From an uncultured Rhodospirillales bacterium (GTDB lineage: Bacteria; Pseudomonadota; Alphaproteobacteria; Acetobacterales; Acetobacteraceae), in contig CAILMF010000038.1 in NCBI GenBank assembly GCA_903835235.1, positions 42,812 to 106,811 on the forward strand: a stretch of 64,000 bases of DNA. The letters run 5' to 3'. A model generated the notes under the pieces. The model did not search any database. It saw only the letters and a list, made by a program, of their open reading frames with translations, and was not told where the DNA came from. The position numbers were made by a program, and so were the translations under genes. Below are positions 18,645 through 26,735 of this stretch, in pieces. Position 1 is the stretch's first letter; each line of letters starts with the position of its first letter.

Positions 18645-19799
18645 TCAACCCTGGCCGCTTTCCGCGGCATGCTTGTCGAACATCAGCTTGGCCGCCGAGG
18701 CGCGCTTTTCCGTCAGTTGGTCGCGGTGGTCGGTGCACCAGTCGAAGCTCTCCGCCCGGGCGCGATTGTCGCCGGAGAAATGCGGCATGACGTAGCGGGC
18801 ATAGAGCTCGAAGGAGCGCTTGGTCTGCTCGAAATCAGCCCAGTTGTGGGCCTGCTGCAGCATCACGCCGAAATCGCCCTGCTTGGCGTAGAGCCGCTCG
18901 ATCAGCGCGATGGCGTCGTCCGGCGTGCCGATGACGCCGAACTTGTTGTCCACGAACCACTGCGCCGGGTCCACGCCCGCGGGGATGTTGTAGCGCAGCT
19001 GGTTGTTGTTCAGGTAGTCGATGTAGCGCGCCAGGCCGAAGCGGACGTTCTCGTAGGCCTTCTCGCGCGTCTCGGCGATGTGCATCGGCCCCACCAGGCG
19101 CAGCCGCGCCGGGTCCATCTTGCGGCCCTGTTTCGCCGCGATGTCGTTGGCGATTTGCCAGTTGGCCGCCAGCGCGTCGTAGCCGAAGGGGTTGGTGGCG
19201 GCGACGCAGATCATCGAGAGATCATACTTGCCGGCCAGCCGCCCACCGGATGGCGTGACCGAACTCACCACCGCCACTTCCGGATAGGGCTTGGTGTAGG
19301 GCGGCAGGTGGGCGCGGGCGTTGACGTAGGTGTACCAGTCGGTCTTCTCGGTGACGTATTCGCCGTTGAAGAAGCGCAGGATCACGTCCAGTGCCTCGGC
19401 CATGCGGTCGCGCTGGGTGTCGGGGTCGATGCCCAGCATCAGCGCGTCGGAGGCCAGTAGCCCCGGCCCGGCGCCGAACATGATGCGGCCCTTGGTCATG
19501 TGGTCCAACTGGATGATGCGGTTCGCGACCATCAGCGGGTTGTGGTAGGGCAGGGAGATGACGCCGGTGCCGAAGCGGATGTGCCGGGTACGCTCCGCCG
19601 CCACCGCGATGAACAGCTCCGGCGAGCTGATGATCTCCCAGCCGGCCGAATGATGCTCGCCGATCCACGCCTCATGGAAGCCCAGCTTGTCCAGGTAGCA
19701 CATCAGCTCCAGGTCGCGGTCCAGGCAGGCGGTGGGGTTTTCCTCCATCGGGTGGAAGGGCGGCAGGAAGATGCCGTGGCGCAGCGGAATGCGGGACAT
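18645..19799 (-). CDS. LLM-class flavin-dependent oxidoreductase (luciferase-like monooxygenase)
   Basis: 384 residues from ATG 19799, preceded by a purine-rich CGGAGAG site; the open frame extends further upstream but that part is not conserved. Family features: an N-terminal strand MSRIPLRHGIFLPPFHP, EAWIGEHHSAGWE, IRFGTGVISLPYHNPLMVA and GRIMFGAGPG, the bacterial luciferase (alpha/beta)8 barrel that uses FMNH2 from a separate reductase. It oxidises an unknown organic substrate with O2. First gene of a probable two-gene unit with the amidohydrolase. A decayed relative is at 31889-32324 in this window. Confidence 0.88.
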   Translation of the reverse strand: MSRIPLRHGIFLPPFHPMEENPTACLDRDLELMCYLDKLGFHEAWIGEHHSAGWEIISSPELFIAVAAERTRHIRFGTGVISLPYHNPLMVANRIIQLDHMTKGRIMFGAGPGLLASDALMLGIDPDTQRDRMAEALDVILRFFNGEYVTEKTDWYTYVNARAHLPPYTKPYPEVAVVSSVTPSGGRLAGKYDLSMICVAATNPFGYDALAANWQIANDIAAKQGRKMDPARLRLVGPMHIAETREKAYENVRFGLARYIDYLNNNQLRYNIPAGVDPAQWFVDNKFGVIGTPDDAIALIERLYAKQGDFGVMLQQAHNWADFEQTKRSFELYARYVMPHFSGDNRARAESFDWCTDHRDQLTEKRASAAKLMFDKHAAESGQG

Positions 19800-20014
19800 G
19801 GACGTTTCTCTCCGGATGTTTCCCGGCATGCGGCCGGGATGCCGGCACGCTGTCAAGTCAGCCCTCCAGCACGGCCTGGCGCGCCGCCGGGGTGGAAGCG
19901 CGGGCCGGGCCGAGGCGGCGATATCGTCGGTGCGGCAACGGCACAGTGCCTTGCCGACGGCCGCCTCGCGCTGGGCGGCGTTGTCCAAGCACTGGTGGCT
20001 TAGAGCCTTTTCAA

Positions 20015-20034
20015 GGCGAGCGGATACGCTCGCC
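20015..20034. repeat. Perfect 8-bp inverted repeat hairpin
   Basis: GGCGAGCG-GATA-CGCTCGCC: an 8-bp perfect stem with a 4-nt loop, 29 bp from a second, longer hairpin. No T-tract follows, so it is not a clear terminator. Confidence 0.5.
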
Positions 20035-20062
20035 GGCTCGGAAAATGCGACCCTACCAAAAG

Positions 20063-20106
20063 CTGGAGCCGTTTAACCGCGTGGGGTCGCGGTGAAACGG
20101 CTCCAG
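20063..20106. repeat. Long near-perfect hairpin (18 of 19 pairs)
   Basis: The arms CTGGAGCCGTTT (20063-20074) and AAACGGCTCCAG (20095-20106) pair perfectly. Inside, ACCGCG (20076-20081) pairs with CGCGGT (20088-20093) after a single A/G mismatch, leaving a TGGGGT loop. It overlaps the end of an unassigned minus-strand frame (stop at 20073). It could be a bidirectional terminator or a mobile palindrome. Confidence 0.6.
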
Positions 20107-20790
20107 TCCATGTCGCGGAAGTCCGTGGGGTGCAGCTTCACCACGCGCCACAGCACGCCGCTCTCCAGCACATCTGCCAGCTCTACCGGCCACAACTGGC
20201 CATTGTGGTTGCGCGCGAGGTCTGACGCCACGCGCGGGGCGCGGATGATCCCGTCGCTGGTGTAGACCTGCGTGTTCGCACCACGTCGCCGACTATCGGG
20301 CAGGGCGCTGGTCCCGTGCGGTTCGTCGCAGCAGACGCAGCTGGTCGGCTCCCGCACGATCAGCAGGGTCACGCCATGCATCACATCCGGCTTCAGCGTG
20401 GGGGGCATCCAGCTTCGCCTGCAACCACGGCAGGGCACGGCGCCGTGCACCAGTGCTGCCGGGGGCGGCATACGCCGATGCCTGCCCTGCATCCTCCTCG
20501 ATCGGCACTCGGAACGCCTTGCTGATGGTGCCCGGACTACGCCGCCAACCCAGGGGCGCGGGTGGCACGCCCGGCTGGCCCTGCCTGAACCGCGCACCGG
20601 CGTGCCCGGCGGAACAGCCAAGCTGTGGCGTAGCGGCAAGGCGGACTGGGTATCCGAACACAATCAGTGGTTGATCTCAGCGCATCTCAAATTCTCGTGA
20701 TGAGACATGCGAAGACGAAACCATGTGATTCTTAGCATAGGCTAACGGCAACGGCGGCTTGTCCGCCCGCCCCTTGCCGAGGCTTGCGCC

Positions 20791-23700
20791 ATGCTCGAAG
20801 ACTACGTTCCCCAGCCCGTGCTGACCCTGTTCGGCAGCACCATCGCAGGCACCATCACCGGAATCAGCCCGCATGACTGGTGGGCCGACAGCAACGGCCT
20901 GTTCCACACCGATACCGACCTTACCGCGGAATGGAAGGGGCTTTACCAGCAGTTGCTGGCCGGTACCGCACTGACCGCGATCCAGCACCTGGAAGCGAAT
21001 GCCGAGGCGGTGTTCGAGAACACCAAGATCGCCACGCTCAGCGACGCCATCCAGGCGCGCGACCGGGAGGACGCCCAGCGCGAGTTCGACGCCATTGCCG
21101 CGGCCATGACCAGGCTGGGCATGGACGGCACCCGCCCGCTGACGGTGCAGGACTACCTGGCCATCGGCCGCACCATACAGTCCGACGCGACGTTGCAGGA
21201 ACTGGGCATCCAGGGGCATGGCCTGAACAGCCCGCCGCTGGCGCGCTACAACGGCTACACCAATGACTTCCAGAATGGGGTGGACAGCACCACGCTGTTC
21301 ATCGGCGCCGGGCTGGACAGCAACGAGAACGCGCTGCGCAACTTCTTCGACGACGTCATCATCAGCCATCTGCCCTACCCGGTGGTGGCGCAGGATGGCC
21401 ACCTGGAGCAGTTGAACCAGAACGCCAACTCCGAGGATCTGCTGAAGCTTTCCGTCGGCGCGCTGGATGACGCGATGTTCTGGAAGGTGTGGACGGCGAA
21501 GGACTTCTCCGCCACGCCGGGCACCGCCAGCGCCCTGCCGAGCGCGCCGCCGGATGCCGGACTGGTGGCGCCCAGGGGCAGCCAGCTGTCGCTGTTCGGC
21601 GACATCATCTCCAGCAAGGTGACGCTGCCCGCCGGGCTGACCGCCAGCCACACCTGGACCGCCGACAGCACCGGCCTGTACCACACCACCACCAACCTGG
21701 CGGCGGAGTGGCTGGGCTACTATCGCATCATGCTGGCCGGCAACGGCGACACGCTGACCGCGATCCAGCGCGCCGAGGGCAATGCCGAGGCGGTGTTCGA
21801 GAATACCGGGCTCAACGCCATCGTCCGGGCGGATGCGGTGGCGTCCAGGATGTACCGCGAGGATGTGCAGCGCGAGCTGGACGCGGTGGCCGCCGCCGGC
21901 GCCAGCATCGGCTGGGACGGCCACGCCGACCTGACGGTGGAGACGTATCGGGCGCTGGAGCACGCGCTGCAGAACAACCCCTTCCTGCTGGAGTTGGCCC
22001 TGCAGGGCCACGGCCTGAACAGCCCGTCCAACGCGCGCTACAACGGCTTCACCCGTGATTTCCAGGACAATGTGGACAGCATCACGCTGTTCGTCGGCGG
22101 CGGGGTGAATACCGGCGAATTCGCGCTCGGCGACTTCATGGATGTCAGCATCATGAGTCACCTGGCCTTCCCGGTGGTGGCGCAGAATGGCGAGCTTGAG
22201 CAGCTGAACCAGAATGGCCGGGCCGAGAATACGCTGTACGAGGCGATCGAGGCGCTGAACACCACCTGGCTGCACGAGGTCTATACGTCGGACGACTTCT
22301 ATGTGCTCGGCACCGGCGCGGTCGCCGTGCGGGGCAACTTCATCGGCTATTTCGGCGCCGAGGCGCCGAAGGTGCAGAAGGCCGGCGCGCATAGCTGGGT
22401 GGCCGGCACCGACGGGTTGTACCACACCAGCACCGACCTCGGTGCTGAATGGCTGAAGTACTACAAGGTGATGCTGGCGGGCAAAGGCAGCACCCTGACC
22501 GCGATCCAGCGCTGGGAGGGCAATGCCGAGGCGGTGTTCGAGAACAGCATGCTGGCCAACCAGCAGCCGAGCATCCTCGCCCGCGACCGCGAGGATGTGC
22601 AGCGGGTGATCGACGCGGTCGCCACGGTGATGACCCAGCTGGGGCTGACCGGCAACCAGCTGCTCTCGGCCGCCGACTACATCAAGATCGGCCAGACCTT
22701 GCAGGCCAATACCGCGCTGCGCGAGCTGGCGTTGCAGGGCGAGGGTGTGAACAACCCCAGCATGGCCCGCTACAACGGCTTCCATAACGACATGATGTGG
22801 GCCGATTGGGCCACCTACTTCGTCGGCGGTGGCCGGTCGAACGGGCAGAACGTGCTGTCCGGCTTCTTCGACGACCAGATCATCGGCGAATGGGCCTTCC
22901 CGGTCATCGCGCAGAACGGCCAGCTGGTGCAGCTGAGCCAGAACGGCGGCGGCGAGGGCACCGTGGCGGCCTGGGTGGAGGCGATGAACACCACGCTGTT
23001 CAAGCAGGTCTACGTTGCCTCCGACTTCAGCGTGGTGAAGGCGGCGGTCGGCGCCGTGGTCGCCGTCTCCACCACCGCGCCGCCGCTGCCGGCACCGACC
23101 CTGCCGGAGCCCGGGCCGGGCATGATGACGACGCTGTTCGGCGAGGTCGTCAGCACCACGCAGGTGCTGAACGGCCATACCTGGGTGGCCGACGCCACCG
23201 GGCTGTACCACACCACCACCGACCTGACGCTGGAATGGTACAACCTGTACCAGCAGGCCCTGGCCGGCGCCCCGCAGACCGGGTTGCAGCACCTGGAGGC
23301 CAATGCCGAGGCGGTGTTCGAGTTTACCGGCCTGGCCAACCTGAACGAGGCGGTGCAGGAGCGCGACCGCGAGGATTTCCAGCGCGAGCTGGACGTGATC
23401 GCGACCGCCATGGACCGGCTGGGCATCAGCCGCAGCGCCCCGCTGACACAGGCGACCTACCTGGCCATCCAGCACACCATCGAGCTGGACGGCGCGCTGC
23501 ATGAAATGGCCTTGCAGGGCCACGGCCTGAACAACCCGCCGGCCCCGCGCTACCGCGGCTACACCAACGACTACCAGAACAACGTGGACCAGCGCACGCT
23601 GTACATCGGTGGCGGGCTGACCACCGGCGAGCGCGCGATCACCGACCTGTTCGACGACCGCACCATCTCCCACCTGCTGTATCCGGTGGTGGCGGAGGAT

Positions 23701-25401
23701 GGCATCCTGGTGCAGCTGAACCAGAACGGCGCCGACGAGAGCACCTTCCTCGCCGCTGTCGATTCGATGAACCAGTCGATGTTCAGCAAGCTGTACCTGG
23801 CGCGCGACTTCATCATCCCCGGCCGTGGCCCGGCCCCGGTGCCGGTGCTGCAGGTGGGCGACGAAACCACCTCCACCGCCTTCGGCCAGGTCATCGACAG
23901 CACCATCGTCGCCAATGGCCATACCTGGGTGGCCGATGCCAATGGCCAGTTCCATACCCTGGCCAACCTGGAGATCGAGTGGCGCACCTACTACCAGCAG
24001 ATGCTGGCCGGCAACGGCGCCAGCCTGACCGCGGTGCAGCGGCTGGCCGGCAATGCCGAGGCGGTGTTCGAGAATACCCTGTTGGGCGGCGGGCCGGACT
24101 GGCTGCCGCACAGCTATGAGATGGCCTACCGCGAGGACGTGCAGCGCATGCTGGACGCGATCGGCGAGGCGATGACGCTGAACCTGGCGAGCTTCGCCAT
24201 CGACCCCGCCGCGCCGCTGACTATCAGCAGCTACATGGCGCTGGCGCATACCATCCAGGGCAGCGCGGCGCTGGGCGAGCTGGCGCTGCAGGGCGTCGGC
24301 ATGAACAACGCCATCTCCAGCCGCTACAACGGCTACACGATGGACGTGCTGCGCTGGGGCACGCCGGTGGACAACAGCGTGCTGTTCGTGGGCGGCGGGT
24401 TGGACAACAACCAGCTGGCGGTGCGCGGCCTGATGACCGACGGCATCATGTCGCAGCTGCTCAACCCCGTGGTGTTCCGCGGCGGTGTCCTGGTGCAGGA
24501 CAACAACCAGTTCACCACCCAGAGCACGCTGGCCCAGGCCGTGGTGGCGCTGGACGACCTGGCTTGGTTCCGCACCCTGCACAGCACGGATTTCAGCACC
24601 ACCGCCAGCACCGCCAATGCCGGCTACGTCTCGCCGGCGCAGGCCATCGTGGTGCCGGCGGTGCCGGCCAAGGTGCCCACCAACAGCTTCACCGGCATCT
24701 ATGGCGACGTCATCCTGAAGCGCGAGGTCATCGCCTCCGGCCTGACGGCAACCCATGTCTGGAATGCCGACGCCAATGGCCTGTTCCACACCACCACCGA
24801 CCTGGCGGCGGAGTGGAAGAGCTACTACGCGCAGTTGCTCGCCGGCAAAGGCCGCAACCTCTCGGCGATCCAGCGGCTGGAGGCGAATGCCGAGGCGGTG
24901 TTCGAGAATACCGCCATCGCCACCGCCAGCGCCGCCAAGCAGGTGGCGTACCGCGAGGATGTGCAGCGTGCGCTGGACGCCATGGCCATGGCGCTGAAGT
25001 TGAACAGCACGAGCCTGGGGCTGGACCCCCGCGCCCAGCTGACCGAGGAGAGCTACCTGGCGCTGTCGCACACCATCCAGGGCGACGTGGTGCTGAACGA
25101 GCTGTACCTGCAGGGCCATGGCCTGGCCGGTGCCGCCGGCACGCGCTACAGCGGCTATGTCAACGACTTCCGCGGCCTGGACAGCCGCACCACCGTGCTG
25201 GTGGACTACAGCAACGCGCTGTCCAGCTTCATGGACCACTTCATCATCGGCAACCTGGCCTTTGGCGTGGAGATCTGGAACTGGAACACGGCGCAGCTGA
25301 ACGAGGCCGGCAATATCGAGAGCAACCTGTTCACCGCCATTGCCCAGCTGAACACGACCATCGGTGGCCGGGTGCTGCGGAGCTACGACTTCAGGCACTG
25401 A
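20791..25401 (+). CDS. Uncharacterised protein of six tandem ~250-residue repeats
   Basis: 1536 residues, ATG 20791 with GAGG 8 nt upstream. I do not recognise the family. Each unit starts with a short LFG-strand, then HTWVADATGLYHTTTDL, EWxxYYxxxLAG, LTAIQRLEGNAEAVFENT, YREDVQRELDAIA, a YLALxHTIQ helix, ELALQGHGLNNP, RYNGYTNDFQNNVDSxTLF, VGGGL, FDDxIISHLxFPVVA, QNGxLxQLNQNG and a final DFS segment. Conserved His, Trp, Glu and Asp residues recur in every unit, and Cys is essentially absent, which suits an extracytoplasmic protein. No signal peptide, membrane helix, RTX repeat or type I secretion tail is seen. The last unit is the most divergent (VDYSNALSSF in place of FVGGGL). Upstream are RTX genes, downstream the phytochrome pair; neither neighbour explains it. 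Confidence 0.85.
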   Translation: MLEDYVPQPVLTLFGSTIAGTITGISPHDWWADSNGLFHTDTDLTAEWKGLYQQLLAGTALTAIQHLEANAEAVFENTKIATLSDAIQARDREDAQREFDAIAAAMTRLGMDGTRPLTVQDYLAIGRTIQSDATLQELGIQGHGLNSPPLARYNGYTNDFQNGVDSTTLFIGAGLDSNENALRNFFDDVIISHLPYPVVAQDGHLEQLNQNANSEDLLKLSVGALDDAMFWKVWTAKDFSATPGTASALPSAPPDAGLVAPRGSQLSLFGDIISSKVTLPAGLTASHTWTADSTGLYHTTTNLAAEWLGYYRIMLAGNGDTLTAIQRAEGNAEAVFENTGLNAIVRADAVASRMYREDVQRELDAVAAAGASIGWDGHADLTVETYRALEHALQNNPFLLELALQGHGLNSPSNARYNGFTRDFQDNVDSITLFVGGGVNTGEFALGDFMDVSIMSHLAFPVVAQNGELEQLNQNGRAENTLYEAIEALNTTWLHEVYTSDDFYVLGTGAVAVRGNFIGYFGAEAPKVQKAGAHSWVAGTDGLYHTSTDLGAEWLKYYKVMLAGKGSTLTAIQRWEGNAEAVFENSMLANQQPSILARDREDVQRVIDAVATVMTQLGLTGNQLLSAADYIKIGQTLQANTALRELALQGEGVNNPSMARYNGFHNDMMWADWATYFVGGGRSNGQNVLSGFFDDQIIGEWAFPVIAQNGQLVQLSQNGGGEGTVAAWVEAMNTTLFKQVYVASDFSVVKAAVGAVVAVSTTAPPLPAPTLPEPGPGMMTTLFGEVVSTTQVLNGHTWVADATGLYHTTTDLTLEWYNLYQQALAGAPQTGLQHLEANAEAVFEFTGLANLNEAVQERDREDFQRELDVIATAMDRLGISRSAPLTQATYLAIQHTIELDGALHEMALQGHGLNNPPAPRYRGYTNDYQNNVDQRTLYIGGGLTTGERAITDLFDDRTISHLLYPVVAEDGILVQLNQNGADESTFLAAVDSMNQSMFSKLYLARDFIIPGRGPAPVPVLQVGDETTSTAFGQVIDSTIVANGHTWVADANGQFHTLANLEIEWRTYYQQMLAGNGASLTAVQRLAGNAEAVFENTLLGGGPDWLPHSYEMAYREDVQRMLDAIGEAMTLNLASFAIDPAAPLTISSYMALAHTIQGSAALGELALQGVGMNNAISSRYNGYTMDVLRWGTPVDNSVLFVGGGLDNNQLAVRGLMTDGIMSQLLNPVVFRGGVLVQDNNQFTTQSTLAQAVVALDDLAWFRTLHSTDFSTTASTANAGYVSPAQAIVVPAVPAKVPTNSFTGIYGDVILKREVIASGLTATHVWNADANGLFHTTTDLAAEWKSYYAQLLAGKGRNLSAIQRLEANAEAVFENTAIATASAAKQVAYREDVQRALDAMAMALKLNSTSLGLDPRAQLTEESYLALSHTIQGDVVLNELYLQGHGLAGAAGTRYSGYVNDFRGLDSRTTVLVDYSNALSSFMDHFIIGNLAFGVEIWNWNTAQLNEAGNIESNLFTAIAQLNTTIGGRVLRSYDFRH
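20878..25401 (+). repeat. Six in-frame tandem repeat units within the uncharacterised gene
   Basis: The conserved Trp codon of the HxWxAD motif falls at 20878, 21655, 22396, 23182, 23926 and 24760, giving unit lengths of 259, 247, 262, 248 and 278 codons plus the last unit. Linkers between units are Ala/Pro/Thr-rich and vary in length (e.g. 23041-23125). The units differ at the DNA level, so the amplification is old or under protein-level selection. Confidence 0.85.
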
Positions 25402-25404
25402 GCC
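25315..25404 (+). repeat. Direct repeat copy A (3' end of the six-repeat gene)
   Basis: A 90-bp segment covering the last 28 codons, stop and three bases of the six-repeat gene. It recurs at 29699-29788 with two substitutions. Confidence 0.9.
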
Positions 25405-25785
25405 CCGGGGGCAGGTTGACGGAGCGCCAGGCCCCCGCGCCGCCCGAACCGCCGTGCACAGCCACCAGCCTGCCGCAGGCGGAGGGGGGTGGTCTGCTGG
25501 ACGCCGGACACCGCTTGCGCCGGCGGGTCGCGGCCGACGCACCAGCCATGCAGCACGGCGCGCTCATCGGCGCCGGGCTGGTGGCGCAGGCGGGTATGCT
25601 CGGCTGCCAGCAGCCGTGCCTAGTCGGCGGCTGGTGCCGCTGCCTTCCACTGGCGTCAGGCCGCCAGCATGGCCCGGACCCAGGCGGGTCCAACCCGCGG
25701 TCGGCCAGCACCAAAGGGGCGCCGCCAACCGAGGTTGTCCGGTGCTCACGTTAACTTGTGGTTCCGGGTAAATAACTTATCGCTG

Positions 25786-25799
25786 TTGATATACATCAA
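25786..25799. promoter_or_regulatory. FNR/FixK-type box upstream of bphO
   Basis: TTGATATACATCAA is a perfect TTGAT-N4-ATCAA palindrome, the consensus for CRP/FNR-superfamily regulators (FNR, FixK, Anr). It lies in an AT-rich stretch on the bphO side of the spacer, ~275 bp before the chosen bphO start. Binding is inferred from the match only. Confidence 0.6.
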
Positions 25800-25841
25800 C
25801 AAGAACAGACGTTTCTCGCATTTTTGTGATGAAAATAAATC

Positions 25842-25860
25842 ACAATCGATTTACGATTGT
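25842..25860. promoter_or_regulatory. Inverted repeat in the bphO upstream region
   Basis: ACAATCG-ATTTA-CGATTGT: perfect 7-bp arms with a 5-nt spacer, 43 bp after the FNR-like box. It could be a second operator or a small leader hairpin; no family is assigned. Confidence 0.4.
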
Positions 25861-26066
25861 CGTTATGAAGAGTTATGCCTCTTCAACCCCAGATACCCAA
25901 GATGTCGCGGCTGCCGGCAGTTGAGCAGCGCAGCATCGAGCGGGTCGCAGCACGCCAATACCCGACCGCGCGCGAAGGTGGTGGGGCTGCGCTTCGCTCT
26001 CTGGAGCCGACCGAGAGGCAGCACGCGTCGAAGGCCATGGAGGGGTCTCTGGCAGGGAAGGTCCGG

Positions 26067-26735
26067 ATGGACCAGCGCGCTGATACTGGCGTCCCTGGCG
26101 GCGATGGTATGCCCGGGGCCGCCCGGATTGGAGAGGTGATCACGCTCGGCATTGAGACCGCGAGGGCGGACCCGTCCTTGCGCTTGCTGCTGCGTGCAGC
26201 GACGCAGGAGGTACACGACCGTCTGCACCGCCATGCCGGCTTCGCGGCCATCCAGGACGCCACCATCCAATCCGCGGACTACCAGCGGCTGCTGGCGCGC
26301 CTCTACGGGTTTTACCTGCCGTTTGAGGCCGCCGCGGGCATTGGCGCGGAGCGCAGCACCTGGCTTGCCGCCGACCTGGCGGCGTTGGGGGCGCCGCGGC
26401 CGCTTGCCGCCCTGCCGAGATGCCCGCACCTGCCGTGGCTCGCCAGTGCGCATTCCCGGCTGGGTGCGCGGTATGTTGTCGAAGGGTCGGCCCTGGGGGG
26501 GCGGGAATTGGCGCGCAGCCTCGACCGGCTGCTCGGCACGGATGCGATGGCGGGCCGGCGTTTCTTCGTCGGCCGCGGCTCCGGCACGGGCGAGGCATGG
26601 CGAGACTACCTGGCACAGCTATCCGCCGCACCGCCCGAGCCTGCGGCGCGGGCCGAGATCATCAGCGGCGCGGTTGCCACCTTTGCCGCGTTCGAAGACT
26701 GGCTGGACGGATGGAGCAGTTTGCCCAATGGCTGA
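26067..26735 (+). CDS. bphO: Heme oxygenase, biliverdin-forming (BphO-type)
   Basis: 222 residues from ATG 26067, chosen because AGGGAAGG lies 5 nt upstream; other in-frame starts at 25875, 26034, 26109 and GTG 26136 are possible. The core begins LRLLLRAATQEVHDRLHRHA, in which the His (about residue 50) corresponds to the proximal heme ligand of the heme oxygenase 'AT-E-H' motif. The distal helix GARYVVEGSALGGRELAR matches 'G-LYV-EGS-LGG'. It opens heme to biliverdin, CO and iron, and here supplies the chromophore for the phytochrome gene that overlaps it by 8 bp (ATGGCTGA). The overlap indicates coupled translation. Confidence 0.9.
   Translation: MDQRADTGVPGGDGMPGAARIGEVITLGIETARADPSLRLLLRAATQEVHDRLHRHAGFAAIQDATIQSADYQRLLARLYGFYLPFEAAAGIGAERSTWLAADLAALGAPRPLAALPRCPHLPWLASAHSRLGARYVVEGSALGGRELARSLDRLLGTDAMAGRRFFVGRGSGTGEAWRDYLAQLSAAPPEPAARAEIISGAVATFAAFEDWLDGWSSLPNG

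Larger units (their letters stand above)
19800..20790. other. ~1-kb spacer without a convincing gene
   Basis: No gene is recognised between the LLM monooxygenase and the six-repeat gene. A minus-strand frame runs from 20663 to a stop at 20073 and ends with LWPVELADVLESGVLWRVV then KLHPTDFRDMDWSRF. That tail looks protein-like but I cannot assign it to a family; the N-terminal part looks like shadow sequence. It may be a decayed gene. The spacer also holds two hairpins, listed separately. Confidence 0.4.
25402..26066. other. Spacer and leader upstream of bphO
   Basis: 25402-25750 is GC-rich with no recognisable gene. 25751-25870 is abruptly AT-rich and carries a perfect FNR/FixK-like box and a second inverted repeat, so it is probably the bphOP promoter region. 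25875-26066 is open in the bphO frame but lacks heme oxygenase similarity, so I treat it as leader. Confidence 0.5.

Noticed and set aside
19800..19988. N-terminal extension of the LLM monooxygenase to 19988
   Set aside because: Residues before MSRIPLRHG are Arg/Ala/Cys-rich and unlike the family; ATG 19799 has a better ribosome-binding site.
20677..25542. 1621-codon antisense frame over the six-repeat gene
   Set aside because: It mirrors the six repeats of the plus strand, is His/Gln/Arg-rich and has no homology features; the plus-strand frame has a good start and coherent motifs.
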